The notes below the pieces were generated by a model. It was not told the origin of the DNA and searched no databases. It saw nothing but the letters and a program-made list of their open reading frames with translations. This document shows positions 25,701 through 33,700 of a stretch of DNA of 33,871 nt, in pieces. Both the position numbers and the translations under genes were made by a program. How positions within the stretch are numbered: position 1 is the stretch's first letter; each line of letters opens with the position of its first letter. Source of the DNA: Micrococcales bacterium (lineage in GTDB: Bacteria > Actinomycetota > Actinomycetes > Actinomycetales > Cellulomonadaceae); NCBI GenBank assembly GCA_009777345.1, contig WRMB01000039.1, positions 1 through 33,871 of the forward strand. The letters are read 5' to 3'.

Positions 25701-26225
25701 GAAGTCCTCGGCCACCGACAACGCCCGGTCGGCGGTGACGAAGAACCGGTCCGGCTGGCCCGCCCGGTCGTTCTGGTGGAACACCTGGGCCAGGCTGACC
25801 GTCTGGTCGTACCCGGTGTTGACGAACACTCCGCACAGCACCGAGTACGACGTGTGGTCCCGCAGCCCGATCGGTCGCAGCGTACCCGTGGACTCGACCT
25901 GTTCGGTCTTGTAGTGGCCTTCCACATAGCTGCGCAGCGTGCGCTCGCGGGTCTCGGCCCCGGCGGCCTTGTTGTACGAGATCCGGTGCGCGGGCAGCAG
26001 CAGCGTGGTCAGGGCGTCGACCAGGGTGGACTTACCCGACCCGATATCGCCGGTCAGCAGGGTGGTCTGACCGTCGGGCACCAACCGCCACACCCGCTGG
26101 TCGAACGTCCCCCACTGGTACACCTCCAGGTGCTGCAGGCGGTAGCCCGGCCCAGGGCCAGGACCGGTGGGCGCACCGAGCTCGACCGTGGAGAACAGAG
26201 CGTCGCTCATCTGGTCGATCGTCAC
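22788..26225 (-). CDS. jetC: Wadjet subunit JetC, SMC-like/MukB-type ATPase
   Basis: A 1145-aa protein with a GTG start overlapping the jetB stop (GTGA); an ATG five codons later is the alternative. Walker A GDIGSGKST is at 59-67, preceded by LQHLEVYQWGTFDQRVWRL. Long coiled coils fill the middle (roughly 230-480 and 620-880) around a hinge-like segment with YERVSARRVRVRLAEADGL. The ABC signature SGGQKEKLAY begins at 1027 and Walker B FRFAVIDEAFGRG at 1059. Dimers with JetA kleisin and JetB KITE subunits extrude DNA loops and sense small circular plasmids. Length and motif order are complete, so it should be functional. Confidence 0.95.
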   Translation of the reverse strand: MTIDQMSDALFSTVELGAPTGPGPGPGYRLQHLEVYQWGTFDQRVWRLVPDGQTTLLTGDIGSGKSTLVDALTTLLLPAHRISYNKAAGAETRERTLRSYVEGHYKTEQVESTGTLRPIGLRDHTSYSVLCGVFVNTGYDQTVSLAQVFHQNDRAGQPDRFFVTADRALSVAEDFTGFGSALKDLKARLRASGAGIYTTFPEYGRALRRMLGIRSEQAMELFHQTVSMKSVGNLNEFVRKHMLEPADADEQVRGIVAHFDDLTAAHDAVRRAREQLEVLGPLVETSDRYDAALARRSAAEQQRDAVNLFTTELRVRLLDAVIAENAAALEQVKADIDQDKARQQVLDLARESLIAERAGAGGDRIAALEREADQARTQVVQRRRTRERFDALVAEAALPEVVDPAGFAALPAAVASHKVEVTARRVDLDEQIQRQVVDRAGLRTDRTDTADELDSLNRRTSNLPAHQLDLRAQLCAHLGVEPESLPFAGELLDVADDQAQWRGAAERVLRGFALSLLVSDEHYPQVAAWVNDRRLTHRRADGTQAGSRLVYERVSARRVRVRLAEADGLRLADCLQVREGPFADYLRDELVRRADHRCVTTMAQFREQNRAVTVEGQVKSAERHVKDDRTRVDDPRTWVLGWVNERKVDALTRHLNTLDAELGELKARLDGLNQERSAVRDTETALARLADYTLWSDLDWAEAEDRAARADAERERLLAGSSRLAEIDARLTENKQQTDALGDRLAGLARDVGRLDDRLARDAQARTVAAAFVAAYRDPDTARASFPQLRERLGAEVPASPEECDTAAQRLGTALQGTIDKAARELNRHTQTMLAAMHTVRDRWPEATTEMDVDVDARDEYCQLHRRVADDDLPRFESEFKRQLNTNAIRELAAFNNWLRRQADEIQNRVDRINEALGALDYSPGRYITLLRVRTDNKEVHDFRSDLRRVTDDTLAPDDGDQYSEQRFADVRRIIERFRGRVNHTEADKAWTRRVTDVRNWFVFSASERDRTTDVEWEHYRDSDGKSGGQKEKLAYTILAASLAYQFGLEWGATRSKDFRFAVIDEAFGRGSDASTRYALELFAKIGLQLLIVTPLQKVHVIEPYVKAIGFVDNLDGSSSRLQTLTIEEYHTLRDGRAEPTGPEV

Positions 26226-26803
26226 CTGGCACCTCGCGCGACCTCGGCGTACTCGGACAGCTTGGTGGCGAAGTCGGACAAGGTCTGGGCGTCGACGTAG
26301 GCCTTGAGCACCCGACGGACCTCCCAGTGGTCGGCCTGTCCTTTCAGGGGACGCAGAAACCCCAGGTCGACGGCGCGTTTGACGGTGTAGTCGACCCGGT
26401 CGACGACCTGGGCCTCGTTGGTCCCCTCAGCCAGGAACAGGCGGAGAGTATCGACGATCTCGGTGCGCGACACCACCAAGGCCCCTTCCCCGGTGCTGGA
26501 CTCGAACTCCAGCAGCCGTCGGCGCAGCAGCACCAGCAGCAGGCTGAGGTTGTAGCTGAGCCGGGTGCGTCGCACCAGGCGCGGCAACGGGTCGTCGGGG
26601 TCGTCGTCGGCCGACTTCAGGTACGCGAAACCTTCGGTGTCGTTGACGACTACCACCACCCCGACGGTCGCGAAATGGTCCTGCACCGCGGCGGTGTGGC
26701 GGCCCAGCGCCAACCAGACGTCCTCGTCGGACTCCCGGTACACCACCCCGTTCATCAGCGCGATAATGGCGACCGCGATATCGCGTTCTTCGCTGGTCCT
26801 CAC
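26222..26803 (-). CDS. jetB: Wadjet subunit JetB, DUF4194 KITE-like protein
   Basis: A 193-aa protein, GTG start with GAGG 8 nt upstream. It matches DUF4194: IIALMNGVVYRESDEDVWLA at the start, then GVVVVVNDTEGFAYLKS, LVRRTRLSYNLSLLLVLLRR and the winged-helix part TEIVDTLRLFLAEGTNE and DYTVKRAVDLGFLRPL. It plays the MukE/KITE role, bridging the JetA kleisin and JetC. It lies 40 bp after jetA and overlaps jetC by 4 nt. Confidence 0.93.
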   Translation of the reverse strand: MRTSEERDIAVAIIALMNGVVYRESDEDVWLALGRHTAAVQDHFATVGVVVVVNDTEGFAYLKSADDDPDDPLPRLVRRTRLSYNLSLLLVLLRRRLLEFESSTGEGALVVSRTEIVDTLRLFLAEGTNEAQVVDRVDYTVKRAVDLGFLRPLKGQADHWEVRRVLKAYVDAQTLSDFATKLSEYAEVARGAR

Positions 26804-26820
26804 AGCCTGGTCCTCGCCGT

Positions 26821-26850
26821 CGGGTCTCTCATCGCCGGGTCTCTCATCGT
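26821..26850. repeat. 15-bp tandem duplication at the end of jetA
   Basis: Two 15-bp units (26821..26835 and 26836..26850) differ at one base; a third partial unit follows. On the minus strand the first-read unit contains the last codons and stop of jetA, and the second lies in the 40-bp gap before jetB. It adjusts the spacing between the two genes and is probably a slippage product. Confidence 0.75.
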
Positions 26851-28268
26851 CGGGTCACTGTCACCGCTGGCAGCCGGACGCGACGCGGGCCGACCCCGGT
26901 GGTGTACTCGATCACGGTCTGCTGGGTCTCGTCCCAGGAGACGTCGATATCGTCGTCGGTCAGCGCCAGGTAAGCCACGATCTCTGCTGCGCCCTGCTCG
27001 ACCGGGTACATCAGCAGCACATCGTCCAGCCGGGCCGCCCCGCCCCGGGGGACGACCGCCCGGACGTTGGCCGCCAGCCGGGCCTGGTTGACGAAAGTCT
27101 GGTCCAGCAGCGCCGCTACGTCCAGGTCGGGGGTGTCGTGGACCGCCAACGACGAGTCGACCTGGACCGTCGGCCGGGCGTCGTACAGCGGCTGCTCGAA
27201 CGGCAGCACCGCAGGCACCCCGGGCTGGTCGATGGTCAGGCCCAGAGCGCCGTCCGGCGGAGCGTGACGGCAGGCCAAGGCGGCGGTCTCCACCGCCCGG
27301 ACCAGCTCCAGCGCCCGACGGTTCTCCAGCCAGGTCTTCTCGTCCAGGAAGCGCCGCAGCTGTTCGGACAGCAGCCGGACAGTCCGCTGGGTGCGTTCGG
27401 CCGCCTCGGACCAGTCGTGGTGGATGGTTCCCAGCCGGTGGTCCCGGTCGACCACGTCCAGCACACTGACCGCGGCCAGCAGGTCCGACAGCTCGTCCAG
27501 CCTGGTCTGCGACAGCAGCACGTCGTAGAAAGCCTGGAAGCTGCGTCCCTGGTCGGAACCGTTGATATCGGCCCGGTCGGCCACCAGCCGTTCCAGCAGC
27601 TCACCCTTGGACCCGACCCAGGACGCGATCCGCTCCCGGGCCGCCCGGTCCAGCGCCCGGAAGTTCTCCTCCACCTCCCGGAAGTCCGACAGCAGCGCCC
27701 GCGCGGTGGACGCCACCTGCTGGTAACGGTCCCGCACTCCGGTAGCGTCCAGCAGGACGACCGACCCGGCCTCGACCTGGGCGATCTGGGCGTCGATCTC
27801 GTCCCGCCGACGCCGCAGCTCGGCCAGGCGGACCTCCGGGTCGGGTTCGGTCCCGTGCACGATCTGCCGCAGCAGGTCGACCACCGTGGCCAGCCGAGAC
27901 TCAGTCCCGACGAAAGCCCGGCTGGCCAGCCCGTCCACCCAGGCGTACGCCTTCTCGAAGGCCGGGGTGGCGTCGTAGTGCACCTCGTCCGAACCCGTCG
28001 GGTAGAACCGGCGCAACCAGCCCTTCTCGCTGCCGGCCCAGTCGTCGAGGTACTCCCCCGGCGCCCGCGGGTAGCGCGCCCCGCCGTCGTCGAGCGCGAA
28101 CAGCACGTCGTCCAACGCCGCCACCAACGCCGCCGCCGGGGTCGCCCCGTGGTTGTCCACCACGAACCACTGCCCCAGGAACGACAGCACCAGCGGCGCA
28201 CTGTCCGCCCGCAGCAACCGCCACGACGGGTGCCGGTCCCGCAACCGGGCCACCACCTCGTGCTCCAC
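26844..28268 (-). CDS. jetA: Wadjet subunit JetA, DUF3375 kleisin-like protein
   Basis: A 474-aa protein; GTG start with GGAAGG 7 nt upstream. It matches DUF3375: WRLLRADSAPLVLSFLGQWF, a GEYLDDWAGSEKGWLRRFYP segment, ALDRAARERIASWVGSKGEL, QGRSFQAFYDVLLSQTRLDE, and the C-terminal LTDDDIDVSWDETQQTVIEY. The central part is coiled and acidic. It acts as the MukF/kleisin that closes the JetC ring. It is the first gene of jetABCD; the 107 bp upstream hold the 3' part of the duplicated DUF1016 unit and must contain the promoter unless transcription comes from further upstream. Confidence 0.93.
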   Translation of the reverse strand: MEHEVVARLRDRHPSWRLLRADSAPLVLSFLGQWFVVDNHGATPAAALVAALDDVLFALDDGGARYPRAPGEYLDDWAGSEKGWLRRFYPTGSDEVHYDATPAFEKAYAWVDGLASRAFVGTESRLATVVDLLRQIVHGTEPDPEVRLAELRRRRDEIDAQIAQVEAGSVVLLDATGVRDRYQQVASTARALLSDFREVEENFRALDRAARERIASWVGSKGELLERLVADRADINGSDQGRSFQAFYDVLLSQTRLDELSDLLAAVSVLDVVDRDHRLGTIHHDWSEAAERTQRTVRLLSEQLRRFLDEKTWLENRRALELVRAVETAALACRHAPPDGALGLTIDQPGVPAVLPFEQPLYDARPTVQVDSSLAVHDTPDLDVAALLDQTFVNQARLAANVRAVVPRGGAARLDDVLLMYPVEQGAAEIVAYLALTDDDIDVSWDETQQTVIEYTTGVGPRRVRLPAVTVTRR

Positions 28269-28375
28269 GACCCGCCTTCCGCTCGACGTCGAAGCAAAAG
28301 ACTACGGGTCACCGCCCACACCGCCGCGGCGCAACTGCGCCGCAACCAGCTGCGGCAATTGGGTCGAGGCCAGCG

Positions 28376-28435
28376 CGCGAGCCTGTGACCAGGCACGATA
28401 CTTGACCACGGACCGTCGGGGGGCCCTGGGAACTG
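28376..28435. repeat. Direct repeat flanking Wadjet, copy B
   Basis: 60 bp in the same orientation as 20754..20814 (58 shared positions). On the minus strand it lies directly upstream of jetA, so copies A and B enclose the whole operon. Confidence 0.85.
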
Positions 28436-28517
28436 AACCGCACCTGCCTGCCGACGAAGGCCAGGCCCCGTCCCAGCTCGGTGAGCGCGCCCTGGCCGCG
28501 GACAGCCTGTGGACAAC
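28430..28517 (-). pseudogene. DUF1016/YhcG-like nuclease gene, internal fragment
   Basis: The minus strand encodes GALTELGRGLAFVGRQVRF followed by SSQGP. ELG-GFAFVGRQ is the hallmark entry into the PD-(D/E)XK nuclease domain of DUF1016 proteins. The N-terminal domain and the catalytic part are missing: the 17-bp leader repeat (28501..28517) is joined almost directly to this segment, and the 60-bp repeat follows. It is complementary to the remnant at 20784..21502, which keeps the N-terminus and lacks this part. The remaining sequence from 28269 to 28637 holds no intact gene. Confidence 0.68.
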
Positions 28518-28637
28518 GGGGGCGAGTCAGGTTTGTCTCCACGTCCTGCCTGGCAGCAGGGCCAGCAGCCCTACATGGTCACCGACCCGCCTCGATGTCG
28601 ATACCTTCGGCCTGAACCGTCTCGAGGCCACCAGGCG

Positions 28638-29945
28638 TCATCGTGAGGTAGGCACCCACACATACTTCCCAGTTGCCGAGGTCTCGCCGAGCATCCCGAT
28701 CGCTCCATACTCGTTGATCTTGATCGACATTGATGAGAAGTTGACTATATCGCCGATCGGTCTCACTCCCAGGTTCGACTCGATGACCTTGCCCGTGTCC
28801 AACGACACCACAGCGCCTCGTTTGTTCAGCAGTCCATAGACGTTGCCGTGGAACTGTGTGGCGTAGGTCAGGGCCTCGTCGCGGGGCTCGGCCAGCGCCC
28901 AGACCACTCGCCCTGAACTAGGGTCGATGCCGTAGGCGGAATTGGAGATCTCATCTTGGCAGAGCGCCACTGCCTGCTCTGGCTCCAGCGAGCAGGAGAT
29001 CTCGGGCATGTAGCGAAGATCGTCATCCGCAGGGTCGAACGGCTGCACAGACGCATCCGTCGACGAGAACCTCAGGAAACGTTTTGTCGAACTATCGTCG
29101 AAGATACTGAAAATAATGTAGGACCCGTCCCCGTACCGATCAACGAAAGACCTGCTCCTGGCCGACGACGACTCGCTCAGCTGCGCGACAACCTCTCCGG
29201 TGTGCAAATCAAGCGCGACCGCGTCGCCAGGGACGAAGTTGCGATCACCGGGGGCGGCGACGCCATACCTGCCGGAAGCGGTCCCAATCATCATCACGTC
29301 AGCCTGCCACCGGAGATCTCCGGTGCTCGGGTCGAGCATCAGCGTGGTGTAAGGACCGGCCCCGTTGCCCAGGGAGACCAACAGCCCTTCGTCGCGCTCA
29401 GCGATGGTCAGGCCGAACCATGCATGAGGCCGGTACTCACTCGGGTCGCTCTTCCGGCCGTCATACATCTCCAGGGGGAGAGAGTATATTGGTATAGACA
29501 ATCTCCACACCACCTTACCGGTGAATGCGTCGAAGCCGGCGATTCCGACCACATAGTTGCTCAACGCCGTGCCGTCTTCGCGGCGTTCGCCGCTGGCCAC
29601 GACTACGGCGTCGCCGAGCACGAAAGGCGACCGCACGTAGTCCTGCTTGGTGTGTTCCGACAGGTTAGTCGACCACAGAGGTTTCTTTTCGGCCAGGTCT
29701 GTAGCGTGAACAGCACCGTCGCTGACAAAGAACAGCACCGTCCCGTGGAGCGTGCCCTGTAGCGCCTCGTCTTCGGTCAGTGTGACCGCGCGCGCAAGGT
29801 CGAACTGCGACGGAGGATCGAACGCGACACTGGGCGAACGAGTGTCGGTCGCCGTCCCCAGACCTTCTGAGTCAGTGCACGCTGAAACTCCAAGCAGGAT
29901 CCCCACCATGCCGCATACCAGCCATCCGCAACGGACTAGTTTCAT
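28638..29945 (-). CDS. Lipoprotein with PQQ-like beta-propeller repeats
   Basis: A 435-aa protein; ATG with GGGGAG 5 nt upstream. A lipoprotein signal covers residues 1-23 (hydrophobic GWLVCGMVGILLG, lipobox VSAC, lipidated C23). The mature part has propeller-type strands recurring every ~50 residues: GTVLFFVSDGAVHATDLAEK, FDAFTGKVVWRL, LDPSTGDLRWQ, LDLHTGEVVAQL, IDPSSGRVVWAL, SLDTGKVI. D-x-x-TG-x-V-W is typical of PQQ-like (BamB-type) repeats. It should sit on the outer face of the membrane, perhaps as a scaffold or sensor. It follows the 152-aa gene by 33 bp, in one operon. The GC content is below the paralogs. Ligand unknown. Confidence 0.82.
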   Translation of the reverse strand: MKLVRCGWLVCGMVGILLGVSACTDSEGLGTATDTRSPSVAFDPPSQFDLARAVTLTEDEALQGTLHGTVLFFVSDGAVHATDLAEKKPLWSTNLSEHTKQDYVRSPFVLGDAVVVASGERREDGTALSNYVVGIAGFDAFTGKVVWRLSIPIYSLPLEMYDGRKSDPSEYRPHAWFGLTIAERDEGLLVSLGNGAGPYTTLMLDPSTGDLRWQADVMMIGTASGRYGVAAPGDRNFVPGDAVALDLHTGEVVAQLSESSSARSRSFVDRYGDGSYIIFSIFDDSSTKRFLRFSSTDASVQPFDPADDDLRYMPEISCSLEPEQAVALCQDEISNSAYGIDPSSGRVVWALAEPRDEALTYATQFHGNVYGLLNKRGAVVSLDTGKVIESNLGVRPIGDIVNFSSMSIKINEYGAIGMLGETSATGKYVWVPTSR

Positions 29946-29978
29946 ATCAATCTCCCCGCAATCTGAAAAGAGTCCGCG

Positions 29979-30437
29979 TCAACCCGTTGCTCCGAACAGG
30001 TTCTTAATATAATGTGTCATCTGGTGCTCCACAACGTACGGCCATAGGTCGTGCGACCCAACCGAGCCGGTGTCCGCTTCGGCAAATTTATGAGCCAACT
30101 GGGTCAGTCGTTCTTGGGCATTGGCATCGGCCTCAGCGAGGCACCTCATTGCCGCGACAAGGTTATCCGCACCAGCGTCAGCTTCGTCGGCAAGCTCCCT
30201 CAACAAACCTTCCATCAGCTCGAAGAGCGTCCTGAACTCCTGCTCGGGACCTTCGGCTCCGATGCCAATCTGTTCATAACGCCGCAGGGTCCCATTTTGG
30301 CAAAACGCCTTGCATGACGAGACTTTTTCGGATGCAGAGCCTAGTTGTTCGCCGACCGAGTGCAAGTGCTCGGCTATTTCATCCTTGCGGCATTGAACAC
30401 CTCCGCGGTCTCGGTGGGCCCCCGTGAAAGCATACAC
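29979..30437 (-). CDS. Small helical protein, possibly ESX-substrate-like
   Basis: Up to 152 aa, starting at a GTG at 30437. No in-frame ATG is available; a strong GGAGGTG lies inside the frame near codon 12, where the only later in-frame start is a TTG, so the true start is uncertain. The protein is largely alpha-helical: DEIAEHLHSVGEQLGSASEK, LFELMEGLLRELADEA, DNLVAAMRCLAEADANAQER. The last pattern (helix with A-x-Y/A-x-x-D-x-x-A) recalls small type VII (ESX) secretion-associated proteins, but there is no WxG motif, so this is weak. It has two cysteines near SSCKAFCQNG. A CTGACT-16-TATGCT promoter-like pair lies just upstream. It pairs with the lipoprotein gene. Confidence 0.55.
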   Translation of the reverse strand: MYAFTGAHRDRGGVQCRKDEIAEHLHSVGEQLGSASEKVSSCKAFCQNGTLRRYEQIGIGAEGPEQEFRTLFELMEGLLRELADEADAGADNLVAAMRCLAEADANAQERLTQLAHKFAEADTGSVGSHDLWPYVVEHQMTHYIKNLFGATG

Positions 30438-30519
30438 ACGGAGTGTGGGCAGTCAGCCCTGTTCGGGTTTTCGGCAGGCTATCGCGGGGCAACCGACTTC
30501 GGTTGGAGTTCTCGGCGCT

Positions 30520-30690
30520 TCACCCGGGTGAACCAGACGTGTGGCCGATGCTTCGGCATCTGTACGTGCGGTGGGTCTCGATCTTCGGTCCGGTCAGGAC
30601 GAGCAGCCAGACCAGGTCGTCGGCGGCGGCGTAGTGCCACGTCGGACGCAGGACGTGAGTGCGCACGACGGTGCCAGCGTCGACAGCGGC
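30520..30690 (-). pseudogene. Fragment of a winged-helix DNA-binding (AlkZ-like) protein gene
   Basis: One minus-strand frame encodes AAVDAGTVVRTHVLRPTWHY, then AAADDLVWLLVLTGPKIE, ending in a TGA at 30520. The RTHVLRPTWH-(F/Y) plus DLRWLL-LTGP pattern is the signature of the actinobacterial winged-helix DNA-binding / AlkZ-like glycosylase family, whose members are about 350-400 aa. Only ~55 residues remain, with no start codon, directly after the stop of paralog 6, so it is a relic. The rest of the gap 30438..30727 shows no gene apart from a possible promoter for the 152-aa gene. Confidence 0.68.
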
Positions 30691-30727
30691 TCGACGAGAA
30701 CCGCCGCCGCCGCGCCCAGCGTCGGGT

Positions 30728-33700
30728 TCACTGTTCCTCTACGACGGCCAGCAGCGCCCGGGCCTTGGTCAGGACGGCCGACTTGCCGGGGCGGGCAGCC
30801 AGGTCGGCCAGACCGGGCCAACCACCGATGATGCCGTGACGGGTCGCCGCACCAAGCTGGTCGGCGTGGTGGAGCGCGGTGTCCAGCGCCCGGTTCAGCC
30901 AGCGGGGCGGGGTGTCGGCGGCGGCACCAGCACTGATGAGCTCGGTGAGGATGGGCCACAGGGTCGGCAGCGCGGCGGGGTGCTTGTCGACCAGGCGGAC
31001 CAGCCGGGTCTGGTCGACGGCTTCCTGGCGGGCGAGCACCCGAGCCGCGGCGGCGACCGCTGGCGAGCCGACCTGCCCGTTGCCGACGAGGTTCATGAGC
31101 TCTCGCGCCTTGTCGTCGCTCTGGTAGGTGTCGGCGGTCGCGCCGAGCGCCACGGCGACCACCGAGACCGACAACGGGTACGGCGTGGCAGGTGGCGTGT
31201 CCTGCCGGTCGTACGGTTCGACGACCAGGCGGGACGCGGCGGTGTCCCAGTGCACGTAGACGTTGAGGGGCGGGTAGAACCCGATCCCGAAGTCGACGGT
31301 CGTGCCGCGCGGGTATGCCGCGCCGCCGCAGCGTCCGTGACGCAGCTCGAAACCCCAGTGCAGGTAGAGCCGGTCGGGGTGGTCGGGCAGGTCCAGGTCG
31401 AACCGGACCACCTTGGGGTTGTTCGGGTTGGTGCTCGCAGTGAGAGTCCCACGGTCGTCGACGGCGGGCAGGGCCGCTGCGGCCTGCCAGGCGGCAGCGT
31501 CACGAAGGGTCGCGGGTCGGGTGTCAGGTGACATGGTTTCTCCGTCGGTGCTGGATTCGGTACTGGGTAGCTGGGCGATAACCTCCTGGGCGGCACGGAC
31601 CGCCTGGGACGAGCCAGAACGCGCGGCCAGGGCGCGGGTGCCGGGCAGCGCCAGCGCGTCCGACCCGGCCAGGCCGGTGCTCACGGCGTGCAGCACCTCA
31701 GGCAGCAGCGCGGCGACGGTCTGGGCGACCTCCGCGGCCCCGGCCAGCAGGCGTGGGGCGTCGGTCGCGGCGACCAGCAGGTCGTCCAGCACCGGCCACA
31801 CCACCGCCAGCATCCCGTCGGCGGCCAGACCGGCCAGGGCGCGGGCGGTCGCGGCCAGGGCCGCAGGACGCACCGCCCAGTCCAGCCAGCGCACATCGGG
31901 CACGCCAGGGCGCAGCAGGCCCCGCTCCCACGCCTCACGCACCGCGGCGGCGGCCTCCGCCTCCGCACCCGGGGGCAGCGACCGCTGGATCGCCAGCAGG
32001 TTCACCGCCCCGCCGGGCGGCAACGGGGTGGCGCGGCGCACCATCTGGCGCAGCACCAGACCGATCGCCGCGTTGGGGAACACCGACGGCAGGTGAGGCA
32101 CGTAACCGTCGTGGACCCGCACCACCAGCCAGGCCGCGTCACCGGTCCAGCCGGGGAACTCCGAGCAGATGGGCGCCCGGGCCTTGGCTGGGTAGCGCAC
32201 GGTGGGTGGCGGTTCACCCGGTTTCGTCCAGAACCGCGAGATCAGACGGGGCGGGAGACCAGCCAGCGACGCGGGGACGACGACCGGGGCCACGACCACC
32301 CCATAGCTCGGGTCGTCGGTCAGCACACCGGGCTCGACCACCGGGTCGGCCAGGTACTGGCGGACCGCAGGACCAGCGGTGATAGCCATCGTCCGGACGT
32401 GCAGCCGCCAGACTTCCTGGTCCTGGGCCACGTGCTGACCTTCGGGTGGCCAGGTCCGCTCCCACTCGCGCACCAGCACGGGAACCGTCAGCCTGTCCAG
32501 CTCGGCCAGCACACCCGCGTCGACCTGGTCGACGTGCGACAGTCTGGTCAGCGCCAGGAACAGGTCTGCCTCGCTGACGCTCGCCCCGACCTGCTGGTAG
32601 ACCCGCAGCCGGGCGACCAGGTCGGCCAGGTCGACCGCCAGGTCCACCGTGGACGGTTCGGACAGCAAGCACGGAACCTGCCCCAGCCGGGCCACCACGT
32701 CCCGCTCCCGCGCCTCGACCGGGACCTCGTGCTCTCGGGTACCACGCCCCAGGTACGGCATCTGGTCGGTGAGAGCCTGGTCGACATCACCTGCCACCCA
32801 GTGCCCGACGAGCCAGTCCGACGGCACCCCGCGCAGCGCCGTCCGCGCCGCTTCGGGGTCCCGGCGGGCCACCGCGTTGGCCAAGGCCAGGAAGCGTTCG
32901 GTGACCACATCGGTCACCCTCGTCCCGCCCCGAGCCACCAGTTCGGCAGCAGCCTCGGTCAGTGCCTCAGGGGTCTCCTCCCCGTGGTCGAACCGGGGCA
33001 CCGTCCACACCGGTGGCACCGGTCGCCACAGACCTTGGACCGTCACCGCTGGCTCCGTCGGCGTCTGGGCGACCAGCCCCCAGGCGTCCCCCACGCCCTG
33101 CACCGCCCGGGCCAGAGACCGGTCCCGACCGACGTCCAGGGCGGCGACCTGGGACCCGAGAACCTCCGCCGTCTCGTCCGACGTCCGCGGACGGGCCGCG
33201 AGCGCACCCAGCACCACCGCCAGTGCTTTCTTCGTCGACACGGCCAGGGCGACGGTGGCTACCTCGCTCAGCTGGTCGTCGCTCACCCCGGCGATCAGCA
33301 CGGGTGCCAGGCGTTCGACGGTGCTCCCGTCACCGTGGGCCAGCACCGGCACCAGCGCGTCGGCGTGGGTGACGATCTCGGCGTCGGTGACACCCAGGTC
33401 GTCCAGCCACGCCCCCAGCCATGCCTTGCGGTCGCCGGGCCGACGAGCCCCGTCCAGCGCGGCCAGCACCAGGTCGACAGCCTCGGCGCGGTCCAACCAG
33501 CCCCGGGCGACCCCGGCCACCACGACCCGGCTGAGCGCCGGCGCAGGCAGTACCGCTGCCACACTCGACCGGACGTGCTCGACGAACCGGTCGGCGACGA
33601 CTGTCTCCGTGCACAAGGGCACCTTGGGGTATATACCGTCCCCGGTGAGCACCGCCCGGGCGTGCGCCACCCAGTCCTTCAGGTATTCGGAGTGAGTCGG

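Noticed and set aside
23169..26300. 1043-aa plus-strand open frame opposite jetC
   Set aside because: jetC has all SMC motifs on the minus strand; the plus-strand frame is a low-information GC shadow.
30345..30839. 164-aa plus-strand ORF across 30.4-30.8 kb
   Set aside because: It is rich in R, S and G with no motif and overlaps the start of the 152-aa gene, the winged-helix relic and the end of paralog 6 on the other strand.
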